Assembly (NCBI GenBank): GCA_022578965.1
Contig: MU400846.1
Coordinates: 1-32,309, forward strand
Length of the DNA stretch: 32,309 bases
DNA from: Xylaria sp. FL1777
Taxonomy: Eukaryota > Ascomycota > Sordariomycetes > Xylariales > Xylariaceae
Direction: 5' to 3'
Of the stretch, positions 22,187 to 32,309 are shown in pieces. The position numbers and the translations under genes were made by a program. The notes beneath the pieces were generated by a model. It was not told the origin of the DNA. It saw only the letters and a program-made list of their open reading frames with translations, and ran no database searches. The stretch's first letter is position 1, and each line of letters begins with the position of its first letter.

Positions 22187-22876
22187 TTAAATCTATAGTA
22201 ATTAAAAGTAGTATATATAAACGTAGTTATAATTAAAGCTATAGTTATAAATATAAACGTAAAAAATTATTGCAATTTACTTTACGCTTAAATTTATTTA
22301 GAAATAAATTTAATTTTACTATAAAATAAAACTTTAATAAACTTTCTTGCTAAAAGTTTAATAATTTTAATAATAAAAATAAAAGTTTTAGCAATTTGCT
22401 TTTTTTTTTAAAACAGCTTTAATTTTAATAAAAATATAAATACTATTAAGCTTTTTATAAGTTAAAAAAAAAAAAATAAAAATAAAAATAAAAATAATTT
22501 TAACTTTATAAATCTTAAAAAAAATTTAAATGTTAGCTTATGCAATTTTAATATAAATAACGCAAAAAATAAGTTTAATTTTAATGCAAATATTAAAGTT
22601 TTTACGCTGTTTAAGCGTTAGCTTATTTTTGTTATAACTTTTGTTTGCAAACTTTACAAACAAACTATTAAAACTAAAAATAAAAAGTATAAAACTATTA
22701 AAAAAGCAATAGTTTTAAATAGTTTATTAGTATATTAGCTTTGTTTTAAGCGTTTTAAAAAAGCATTTTAGCTAAAAAATAGCTTACTTTTAAATATAGT
22801 TTATAAATTTAAAAACTTAAAAATAATAGCTTATATAAGCTATATAAATAGCTATATTTTATATAAGCTTATAAGT
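22187..22876 (+). pseudogene. Candidate extra ORF, antisense to gag-pol (copy C)
   Basis: Collinear with 7101-7790. Shares the basic start (KYKRKKLLQF), the Asn/Phe-rich middle, a block reading FVCKLYKQTIKTKNKKYK and the end AYISYINSYILYKLIS. Stops are few and largely at the same codons as in copy B. The replacements seen (Cys to Tyr, Asp to Asn) fit RIP. Function unknown. Confidence 0.5.
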
Positions 22877-23773
22877 TAATTTATATTTATTTTAAATTAG
22901 TTTTATTAATAAGTTAGCTATTTGCTATATTATATTTTAATATAATACATATTTAAAAGTTATTAAACTAGTTTGTTTATTTTTTTGTTTTTTAAAAAAA
23001 CAACTATAAAAAAGTTGTTATAAATAAAAATCGTACTATTGTTTAAAAAACTTCGAACGATTATTATATTAACTTTATAGCTATATAGTTTTGTTTTTTA
23101 AAAGCATTTTTGCGTTTTTTATTAACTTATAAAGCTTAGTTTTAATTAATTAGCAAAATTAATAATATAAAAATAAGTAGTTTTATTTTTATTTTGTATA
23201 AAGTTTAACTAATAATTAATAATGCAAAAATATTGTGCTAAATATAAACACTTAGTAATAAAACATAAATTTTTAGCTTGTTAAGCTATTAAGCTTTTTT
23301 GTATAAACGTTATAAGTAGCTTTATTTAAATTAATTTTATAAGATTTTTTAACAGAATTAAAACTATTTTTAATACTAATAATATGCTTGTTTAACTATA
23401 CTTAAAATATAAATTATAAACTATAAATATATAGCTTAAAAAGCTACTTTTATTTCTTTTAAAAAAAATATGTATAAAACTATATTAATTATTATTAATA
23501 AGCATAAATAAAAGTATTTAGTTGGCTTTTTTTAATATAAAAATGTTTTAAAGTTTAATAATTAATATTTTAAAGCTTTTTTATAAAAATATTATAACTT
23601 ATTTATAGCATTTTTATATATAGCTTATTAATAAAACGCAAATATTTTAAAACTTAAAGCAATAAATATAATTTTTATTATGTAATTAAAAACAAAAAAA
23701 TAACTAATTAATATATATAACATATTTAAGCTTTAGTTTATAGCTAAATTAATAATAGATTAATATTATTTTG

Positions 23774-26700
23774 TTAGCTTAATAGTTTTGCTTTTTTTTT
23801 ATAACTTAAGTGCTTTTTAAAGTTTTTAATTGCTTTAAAAACTATAATATTAATAATAAATACTTATTAATTATACTTAGTTAGCTAGCTTTTTTACTTA
23901 ATAAAATAATATTTTTTTCTATTATAAGTTATTTTATTTACTATATTTTTAACCTTTTATTTTTTTAACTTATTTTTAAAGTTTAGCATAAATAAACTAT
24001 ATTTATGTTTAGCTTTTTAAAGCTTAAGTAACTAAATTAAAAAAACGGAATAAAAGCAGCTATATTATTTTAAAAAATTAATATAGTATACTTATAAACT
24101 AACTATAAAAAGAATTCAGAAAAATCTAATAAACTTAAATGTTAATTTTTTATTTTTAAACTTAATATTTTTTATTAATAGTATTACTAAGTTTTTAGTT
24201 TTAAAAGTTATAAGTTTATACTTATTATTATAATATTTTATATATTTATTAGTTATAATTTATTATTGCTTTGTTATTTTATTTTTAATAGTTTATAACT
24301 TATTAAAATGTTTTTATATAACTAAAATCTTTTTTAATATAAAGTTATTTTTAATAAATAAACAAAACTTTAACATATAACTATATAAAGCTTTAAAAAG
24401 TAATTGTTTAATTATAAAATTAATAGCAAAATTTATAGCAAAAAAGGCTTAAAATAAAAATTAAAGCTAATTAGTTTGTTTATTATTTATAAAGCACTTA
24501 AAATAGCTTTTAATTATTTAGTTTATTTGTTTTATTTGTTTATTAGTTTTAAAGTAAAATATTACTAAAAGCTTTTGTTTAACTTTTAAGTAATAGTATA
24601 AATTAAACTAGAATTAGCTAGTAAAAATAAAGCTTTTATTAAAAATAATGCTTTTTAAGCTATTATAAATACATTTAATTTTATAATAAAATAAAACTGC
24701 TAGTTTAATTAAAATTATAATAATATTAACTAAAAATAAATATATAAGCTTAATAAATTTATTTATAATAATAAAAATAACATTAATTAGTTTTTTTTTA
24801 TAAAAAGTTTTTAGTAAATTTATAATAAAGTTTATAAATAGCTTTTATATAAGTTTATTAAATATTAATAAAGCGTTAAATTTACTATATTTTTAATAAT
24901 ATTTTGCTTTAATTTTAAAGCAAATTATATAGCTTTATATATATTTTTTAATATTTAGTTTTATATTGCTTTAGTAAAACTTTTATTATAGTAGTTTTAA
25001 AGTATAGCTTTAGCTAAAATATTTAGCTAAAAAATTATTATAATATAACTTAATAAATTAAAAATGTATAGCTTTTTTAAAAAAAATATAAATTTTGTTT
25101 TTATAGTAAACTAAAAATTTTTTTATTAACTATTAAAAATTTATAAGCTTTTTTGCTTTTAATTGTTTTATAATTGTATAGCATTTAAAGTTTTTTTTTT
25201 AAACCTTTTAAATAAAGTTTTTTAGCTTTTTAAAAGCTTGTAAATTTTTTAATTTCTTTAAGCTTGCAGCTATTTATGCACGCAAATATATAACTGCTTA
25301 AATAAAAAAAGCTTTTTTAGTAAGTATAGCTTTAAAATATAAAGCTTTAGTTTAAGTATTAAAATATAAATTAAAAACTTTAACTTGTTATATTATTGCA
25401 ATTTTTTTTTTTAACGTTAAAAAAATGTTAATATTACTAAGCAAAATAGCTATATAATTAAAACAGCGCAAAAAAAAATTAGCTTTGTTTTTTTTGCTTG
25501 CTTAATATTTAATAATAAAATTAAAAAAAGCTAATAATAAATATTAATAAGCTTGCTTTTTATTAAGTTTTAGTATTTTTATAAACGCTTAAAAGTTAAT
25601 ATAATTAGTTAATACTTTAACTAATAAATTGTTTTTTTGTAAATAATACTACTAATGCTTAAAGTAATTTATTATTATAAGTATTTTTTAGTTAAGCGTA
25701 TTATACTGCATTTTTTTTTTAAATAGCTTTTAAAAATAAAACGCAACTAGTTTAAAAATGCTTTAATTATTTTGCTAAAATAAATTTTCTATAAAAGCTA
25801 CTTTAAAAAAATCGGTTTTTAGTAATATTTATTTTTTAAAATTAAAATGTATAAAAAAAATAGCTTGCTTAAATATATTTTGAAAGTTCTTAAAAGCTTT
25901 TTTTTTAAAACTATTTAAAAAAATTTAACTTTTTTTTATTTTTGTTATGTTTTTTTTTAAATATTTAAACAAAAGTGCAACAATATAAAAATACCCATTT
26001 ATAAAACAGCAGTAAAAATTATAAAACTTTAAAAATTATTGTAGCGCTTAATAAATATTTAATATAAGCTATTATTAAATAGTGTTTATATATAAAAAGT
26101 TTATTTTGATTTTTTAGCTAAAAATAATATAACTTAAAAATTTAATTTTTTTTTAATAAAATTAGCACTTAAATAGCTTAGCATATAGTTTTACTTTTTA
26201 TAGCTTTTTAATAATATTTTAAATATGTTTTATATAAAAATCTTTATTTAAAAAAAAAATAAGCATATTATTAAAATATGCAATATAAAATATATTTATT
26301 ATATTGTTAAGTGCTTTTTATATATAACTTTAAAAAGTAGCAAAAACATTTAATAAACTTATAAGTATAACTAAAAATTTATAATAGCTATAGCATATAT
26401 AAAACGCTATTTTTTACTTATTTTTTTTTAAATATATAAGTAATAATAAGCGTTTTTAAAGTTAATTTTGCTAAAGATTTTAGCTTTTAAAATTTTATTA
26501 AGCAGTTCTAAAATAAATAATAAAATATATTAATTTTTGCGCATAATTTAATTAAGTTTTTTATAGTTTATATATAAACATAAGCTTTTATTTTTCTTAA
26601 GTACAAAAAAAATTAAAGCGCTAATAAAGCTAGTAAACTTTTTAATTTTTTTTGCTTTTAGTATTTTATTAAGCTATTTTTATAGTTTTTTTAGCTTATT

Positions 26701-27312
26701 TTAAGCTAATAAATATATAAAAAAATAAAGTATAATTATGTTTTTTTTTAGCTTAATAGCAAAGTTTTTTTGCTTTAATTATAGCAATATGTTTGCTTTG
26801 CTAGTATTAAAAAACTTAAATAAGTTATAAAACTTTTTTAAAATTGCTATAAAATTAAAGTAATTAAAGCTTTTTTTTAACTTTTTAAGCTATATAAGTT
26901 TAAATAATTAAATAATAACGTAGTAGCAAGCTTAGTTTTAATAAGCTTTTATAAACTTAGTTAAGCTAAATATTTTTACTTAAAAGCAGCATAATTTAAA
27001 AAACCATTAATTAGTGCTTAAATCTAGTATAATTTTTTTATTTTTTAAAGTAGTTTAAAATAGTAAAAAAAAGCTGCTTTTAAAGCAATAATTATAGTTA
27101 ATAGCTATATATGCACGCTTAATTTTATAAGTAATATTACAACTATTAGTTAATTTATAAATAACTTAATAAGCTTTATAAATAAAAAATCTATTTTTAG
27201 CAGTATGTTATAATGCAAATATATAAAAAAATGCTTGCTATAATTTATAATAAAAAGCAAAAGTAAAACTAATATAATTATATTTAGCACATAAATTAAA
27301 ATTAATATAAGT
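23774..27312 (-). pseudogene. pol of copy C
   Basis: RT site YFNN at 26267-26278, RNase H about 25446-25930, integrase about 24155-25130, chromodomain about 23805-23959. RNase H to integrase spacing is 927 bases, as in copy B. The distance from zinc knuckle to YFNN is 1,420 bases, one less than in A and B, because of a homopolymer deletion near 26430 just upstream of the RT block KTAF. Confidence 0.9.
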
Positions 27313-27629
27313 TTTAATAAATAGTTTTATAAAGCTAACAAAATAAATAGTACAAAAAGTATAAAAATAGTATAAAATAAATATATAAAGTAATAATTTT
27401 AGCTTAAAATTTATAGCTAGTATAGTTAATATTAAGCTTATTATTTGTTTTTTAAGTTATAATACTATAGCTTTTATAAAGAAAATATATAAAACTTTAA
27501 TTGCTATTTTTAGTTTTTTTTATTTATGTTTTAGTTTTTATTTATTTAAATTTTTTAAATAGTTCGTTTTTAAGTAGTATTACTATTATAGCTAGTATAA
27601 CTATTAAATTTATTGTTTTTATTATTATT

Positions 27630-29126
27630 ATTGTTATTATTACCTTTAAGCTAAAAATAATTAAAAGTAATATAGCTAACTTATTTATAGCTATAGCAAG
27701 TAAAGTTTTTATAAAAGTTTAAATTTAAACTATTTTTATTATTATTTTAAAGTTAATTTAGAAAAGTTCCAAAAATATAACAGTTTTTTAAAGTATAAAT
27801 ATTATTATTATTACTTTAGTTGTTTATATATTTTTAGTTTTAGTATTAGCTATAACTTTTATTATTGTTGCTTTTATAGTATTAGTTTTAGCTTTTATAG
27901 CTATTATTGCTTCTATAAAATCCTTAGTTATTATTATTGCAACTATTATTATAATTATTACTTCTGCAAAAATAGTTTTAACTATTAAAACTAATATTAT
28001 TGTTTTTGCAGCTAATATTAATGTACTAATTACTAGTTTAGTTTTGCTTAATATTTAAAGTTAATTTATTAATAATTTAAGTAACGTTTAACTTTAGTTT
28101 TTTTTTATTGCAGTTTAAACGTTATTTTTTAATTATTAATTTTTAGCGTTATTATATAGCATTAATTATATTAGCTTATATAGTTAGCAATAAGTTATAA
28201 TAGTTTATTAGTTTTTGTTAAAGTAGTATACTTAGTTTTTAATAGTATAATAAAGCTTTTTTGCTTTTGTTTTAGCAAACATTTTAAAATTTAATGCTAG
28301 CAAAGTATTAATTAAATAGTTTTAAATTTTAATTAGCTTATTAATTTGCTTGTTTTAATTATATGCTTATGCTAGCTTATAAAAAAGCAAACTATTTAAG
28401 CAAAATCTTAGTTTAGTTTAAAAACACTTTTTAGTTAGTTTTAAATTGTTTTTTTTCTAAAGTTAATAACTTTTATAATGCTAATTAATAAGCATTTTTA
28501 TAGTTTTAGTTTATATTGCTATACATATATAAAACCTTGTTTTTATTGCAACAAAATTTCTAATTAGCTTTTTTAAAAATAGTTTAAAGTTTTTTTACTT
28601 ATTTTAGCTAGCATTAATAAATAAATTTTATGCTAAAAAAGTTATAATTAAACTTTAATAGTTAGCTAAAATTAGCATTTTTAAATAAGTAGTGCTAATA
28701 ATAATATAAGTAATTTTAATATAATTAGTATTTAAGTTTTTTTTAATTATGCTTTTTATTAAAGCTAGAAAATAAAGGATTATTATTATTACTAGAATTT
28801 TTATGTTTTTGTTTTTAACTTAAGTTGCAAAATTGTTTTTTAAGGTTTAAAAGGTTTTTTTGTTTTTTTAAAAATATTATTTCTTAGTTCTTTTGTTTAC
28901 TTAATTATAAAGTAAAAGTAATACAAACTATTTTTAATTTTAAAGCAACTTGTTTGCTTTTATTTTTTTGCTGCGTAACTTGCTGCTTTAGCTTTTTAAT
29001 TTTAGCTAAAAGCTATACAATTTATGTTTGCAATAGTTAAATATTAACACTTAAAGCACTAAGTAATTATTGTTTGCTTAAGCCTAGTTTTAAAAATAAT
29101 TTATACTAAGTTTGTTTTTAGTTTAT
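27630..29126 (-). pseudogene. gag of copy C
   Basis: Same layout as the other copies. The start codon position is ATA. The zinc knuckle at 27657-27698 reads CYSYK-VSYITFNY, with the first Cys (TGC 27696-27698) preserved while the last is Tyr. The plus-strand ORF 27501-27722 is its antisense shadow. Confidence 0.8.
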
Positions 29127-29251
29127 TATTAAAGTTTGTTCTAAAAAAAAGCTATTAAAAATAGTACTAGCTTATATAGTTAATTAGTGTTTAGCTATTT
29201 TATAGTATAACAAAGTATTATAAGTAATCTTATTTTAAAAAGCTTTAAAAT

Positions 29252-29444
29252 TGTTATAGAAAATATAAAGCATTAAAAGTTAAATATAATAATTAATATA
29301 TCTTTAGTTTTATAGTAAATATTTAATAAAACTAAAGCTTAAAGAAAAAAGAAAACTCCTATAAAATAAGTATAAGAAAAATATCCCATATATACATATA
29401 ACCTGTGACATGTGCTAAAGTACTTAAATAGCCTAGTTATGATA
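29252..29444 (-). repeat. 5' LTR of copy C (193 bp), relatively well preserved
   Basis: Starts TGTTATAGA and ends TTATGATA, with CA decayed to TA, followed by TATAT. It keeps ATCCCATATA, ACATATAACC and GTGACATGTGC, where other LTRs have T or A. Together with the LTR at 18797 it is the best guide to the ancestral LTR. Confidence 0.95.
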
Positions 29445-29449
29445 TATAT

Positions 29450-29542
29450 TTATTAAAGTTTTCTATAAAATTAAAAGCTAACTTTATAAATAGCATTAAT
29501 AAAAAAATAGCAGTAAAAACATTTAAGCAATAGTTTATAAAC
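29450..29542. other. Flank between copy C and the X derivative
   Basis: Short stretch that was continuous with 21585 before copy C inserted, so it may be the distal part of the LINE. It can be read in the LINE frame without obvious conflict, but no motif confirms it. Confidence 0.3.
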
Positions 29543-29551
29543 TATAACGGA

Positions 29552-29575
29552 CCTATTATATATTAATATAATAGG
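29552..29575. repeat. 24-bp hairpin near the left end of the X derivative
   Basis: CCTATTATAT and ATATAATAGG around ATTA, a perfect inverted repeat. Counterpart of 1678-1701. Confidence 0.85.
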
Positions 29576-29862
29576 TTTGCTTTTAAGGTTTTAATTTATA
29601 AGTAATAATAGGATTTTTAATAGTAGTTCATTAAGGAAGTTTTTGAGGTACTTTTACTATTATGCATTAATAGGAGTTTTAAAGGTTTAAAAGTAATAAA
29701 TATATTAGTGCTTAATAGTTATAAAAAATTAATAGCTAAAAAGCTAAAAACTAAATAAATAACTAAATATAAAAAATATATAATTATATAAATAAAGAAA
29801 ACAGTAGTAATAATTTATAAACGTTGCTTTTTTTAATAAACTTAACGCTATACTGTTTTAAG

Positions 29863-29900
29863 TTTAAAGCTTAATAAACTTAACGCTTAAGTTTATTAAG
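29863..29900. repeat. Single 38-bp palindromic unit in the X derivative
   Basis: Same unit as 19935-19972, present once instead of twice. Confidence 0.85.
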
Positions 29901-30021
29901 TTTATACATTAAACCTTTATAGTAGTTTAAATATATATTTTTTTAATAAATAAGACTTTTTTTATGTATGCTTTTTTTATATTTAGCTTTTTAACTAGCT
30001 TAATTAGCTTATTTTGTAATA

Positions 30022-30639
30022 TTATCTTTTTTTTTTTATAATTGTTATTTTAATAATTCTATATTTTCTTTTTTATAAGTTTTTTTTTTTATTTTTTCTT
30101 TTTTGTTTTTTATGCTTATTATATTTAGTAAAGTTTTTAAAAAACTTCGCTTGTTGCGCTTTAAACAAAAAGCTTAATAAAATTTTGCTTTGCTTTTTTT
30201 TATTAAGCTAAAATTAATTAAAATAGCTTTATGCTTTTGCTGTAATTATTATAATACAAAATATTTAATGTTAAAATTTAACTTTAATTAATATATTAAG
30301 TATATTATAGCTAAATAAGCAAATTATAACGCTAAAAGTTTATTTTTAAAGTAAATATAGCAGTTTACTTTTTAGCACAAAAAGCTAAAAAATAAATTAA
30401 ATTTACTAATAAAAAAGCATAAAAAAATAAGTATAAAAATCTACTGTTTTAAGCAATAAAAGAAATTATAGCAAAAAAAAATAGCTATTATTATAGCTTA
30501 TAGTTTAAATAGTTTAAAAAAGCTTAAGCAAATTAAAGCAAAAAAGCGCTATATAGCTAAAAAACAAAAATAATATATTAAAGCAGTATAACTATTACTA
30601 GTTGTTTTTTTAAAGTTTAATTAAAACGCGCTAAATGTT
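30022..30639. other. Unassigned stretch, 3' end of the right-edge gypsy element probably inside
   Basis: By orientation the 3' LTR of the minus-strand gypsy element should lie here, but without a partner LTR it cannot be delimited. A 12-base inverted repeat, AGCTTAATAAAA (30171-30182) and TTTTATTAAGCT (30198-30209), is present. Around 30440-30620 a plus-strand frame reads Lys-rich with few stops (SLKKLKQIKAKKRYIAKKQK), possibly a basic protein tail, not identified. CG dinucleotides survive near 30148-30158. Confidence 0.35.
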
Positions 30640-32309
30640 TTATTTAAAGTTAATTTTTTTTTTTAGCTTTAGCTAGTTAAAATATTAATAATAAAACTAA
30701 TTTATAATTATTTTAGTAGTTTTTAAGTGTTTTTTAAGTTTTTAAGTATTATTAATATATAAGTATTTTTTTTATTTAATAAAATACTTAATATTATTGT
30801 TGTTTTAACGAAAATTTAATATATTTTTAACTTTATAAATATTTTAATCTGTTTTTATTTTTAGTTATATTTTAATAAATGTTTTAATAAATACTAGTTT
30901 TAATAAAAAAATGTAAAAAACAAAGTAAATTTGCATGTTTTTTAGTAATAATAGTTTATAGTTAATAAATAAAATAATTTCTTTAATTTTAAAAGAGCTA
31001 AGTTTTTTAAATTTTAATTTATTGCTTAGTTGTTTTATTTTAATTTAAGAAATATTAATGTTTATATTTTGTTTTTGTTATAATAAATAAACTTTGTTTT
31101 TTTTTTAAAGGTTAGTTCTTTAGTTTATTTTTTATTATAATATATTAATATTTGTTATTATAAAAACTAAAAATATAATTATAGTTTAACTTATAACGTT
31201 TTAATTTTTGTTATAATAGTTTTTGCTTAAAGTACTATAGTTAAAATAATAAGTGCTTTTATTAATATTTTTTTTTGTTTTTTAATAATTGCTTATTATT
31301 TATAAATAGCTTTATATAAAAATATGTTTATATTTTTGTTTATTAATATATTATATAAGATTTATATTATTAATAATAGTTTTACTTAATTGTTTTATTA
31401 ATAATTAATATAGCTTTATAAATATTGTTTTAATATTTAGTTTAATTTTTTTGTTTATTTATTTATTTATAAGTAATAAACAATTAAAAACTTTAGTTTA
31501 ATATTAATAAGTTTAAAAAAACTAGTTTTAAACTTAAAAATAAACAATTTATTTTAGTTTAAAATAATTTTTTTTAGTAGCTTATATTTATTTAAATATT
31601 AATATATAAAAGCGTATATAAGTTATTTAGCTATTATATTTTCTTTAAACAGTAAAAAGTAAGCATACTTAATAAGTTTATTAATAATAATTTATATTTT
31701 ATTATATTATATTTTTATAACTAAATTAATTAATAAAAATAATATTATAATAAAATTTTAAGCAATAATATGCTATATTTATTTAAGTATTTATATAAGT
31801 TATAGCAGTTTATAAAGCTTATATTAAGCTACTTTAGCTTTATTGCAAATATTGCATTTTTTTATAATAGATTTAACTATATTTTATAATTTTAAAAAAT
31901 CGTATTTTTTTTATAGTTATTTAACTGTTTTTATTGCTTTTTAATATTTATATAATAAATATTTATAAAACTTTTTAATAAACTTATTTTGTAAAAATTC
32001 TAGTAAATAAACTTTACGTTTATATATTAGCTTATTTTTTTTTAATTTTTTGTGTTTTTGTAATTTTATTAACTCTTTTAAATTATAAGCTTATTATAGC
32101 TATATATTTATAAGATCTTTAAGTATAATTTTAACTTTTAAGCTTTTATTTTTTTAAAAATATAGCATTTAAATGTTTTTTTTTAAAACTTTAAATCTTT
32201 TTTAATTTTGTTAACTTAATATATTTGCTTAAATGTTTTTTTTTTTTTTAATATAGCATATTTTAAAGTTAAATTTAAAAAAAAAAACTATTTAATTTTT
32301 ATATTGTTT
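30640..32309 (-). pseudogene. Second gypsy chromovirus: integrase and chromodomain (partial, right edge)
   Basis: Reading leftwards on the minus strand: integrase zinc domain with both Cys kept in IIKKCNICNKAK (TGC at 31854-31856 and 31845-31847), core blocks YLNKYKLLKKIIL then LFIFKFKTSF (GLLERIISDR, LFISKFWTSF), and YYLQINKQIKQLNQILKQYL where TAA is read as Gln (YHPQTDGQTERLNQILEQYL, about 31430-31490). The C-terminal part ends in a chromodomain at about 30715-30837 (KVKNILNFR, then NIKYFIK-KKYLYINNT). The sequence differs from that of copies A-C, so this is another family. RT and Gag would lie beyond the right edge. Catalytic Asp/Glu are largely Asn/Lys. Confidence 0.85.

Larger units (their letters stand above)
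21586..29444 (-). mobile_element. Chromovirus copy C, full length (7,859 bp), inserted in the LINE
   Basis: LTRs at 21586-21778 and 29252-29444, both 193 bp. Target duplication TATAT at 21581-21585 and 29445-29449. Collinear with copies A and B, coding on the minus strand like B. A T-run near 26430 is one base shorter than in A and B, which breaks the RT frame in this copy. The copy is otherwise complete and RIP-decayed. Confidence 0.96.
29545..30019. mobile_element. 475-bp deletion derivative of unit X
   Basis: The left 250 or so bases match 1671-1922 and the rest matches about 19880-20129, with the middle of X absent. TA flanks both ends (29543-29544 and 30020-30021). The left end is less decayed than in the long copy (TAACGGACC against TAATAAACT). 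Short internally deleted copies of this kind are typical of non-autonomous DNA transposons. Confidence 0.65.

Noticed and set aside
1..32309. Mitochondrial or Plasmodium-type A+T-rich genome
   Set aside because: The A+T richness is explained by transition decay of transposon copies, and no mitochondrial gene, tRNA or rRNA is visible.

Overview
This window is a dense, nested graveyard of transposable elements with no intact gene. It is extremely A+T-rich. Repeat copies differ almost entirely by C/T and G/A transitions, and the coding remnants are full of stops where Gln or Trp codons are expected, with Asp read as Asn and Glu as Lys. Together with Ty3/gypsy chromoviruses and a LINE, this points to a heterochromatic AT-rich compartment of a filamentous ascomycete (Pezizomycotina) that has undergone RIP or a RIP-like cytosine-to-thymine process. 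The species cannot be named from the sequence.

Layout, left to right. (1) 1-1668: a Ty3/gypsy Gag capsid remnant on the minus strand (about 400-1010), cut by the window edge. (2) 1671-3265 plus 18995-20129: one unit X of about 2.7 kb, bounded by TA, possibly a DNA transposon, split by the next element. (3) 3266-18989: copy A of a chromovirus (plus strand, 193-bp LTRs, target duplication AATAG). It is itself split inside its reverse transcriptase by (4) 6500-14359: copy B of the same family (minus strand, target duplication CATTA). (5) 20130-21585: a LINE reverse transcriptase remnant (plus strand), interrupted by (6) 21586-29444: copy C of the chromovirus (minus strand, target duplication TATAT). 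(7) 29545-30019: a 475-bp internally deleted derivative of X. (8) 30640-32309: the integrase and chromodomain end of a different gypsy element (minus strand), cut by the right edge.

The three chromovirus copies are each 7.86 kb from LTR to LTR and are collinear, so they can be read against each other. The order is LTR, Gag with a CCHC knuckle, probable protease, RT, RNase H, HHCC integrase, GPY/F-like module, chromodomain, a stretch of about 2 kb, polypurine tract, LTR. RT and later domains lie in the -1 frame relative to Gag. The 2-kb stretch carries a candidate extra ORF on the strand opposite to gag-pol, conserved in all three copies. This is the least expected feature in the window. Coding orientation was fixed by the protein remnants and by the polypurine tract next to the 3' LTR, because the LTR ends alone do not give it.
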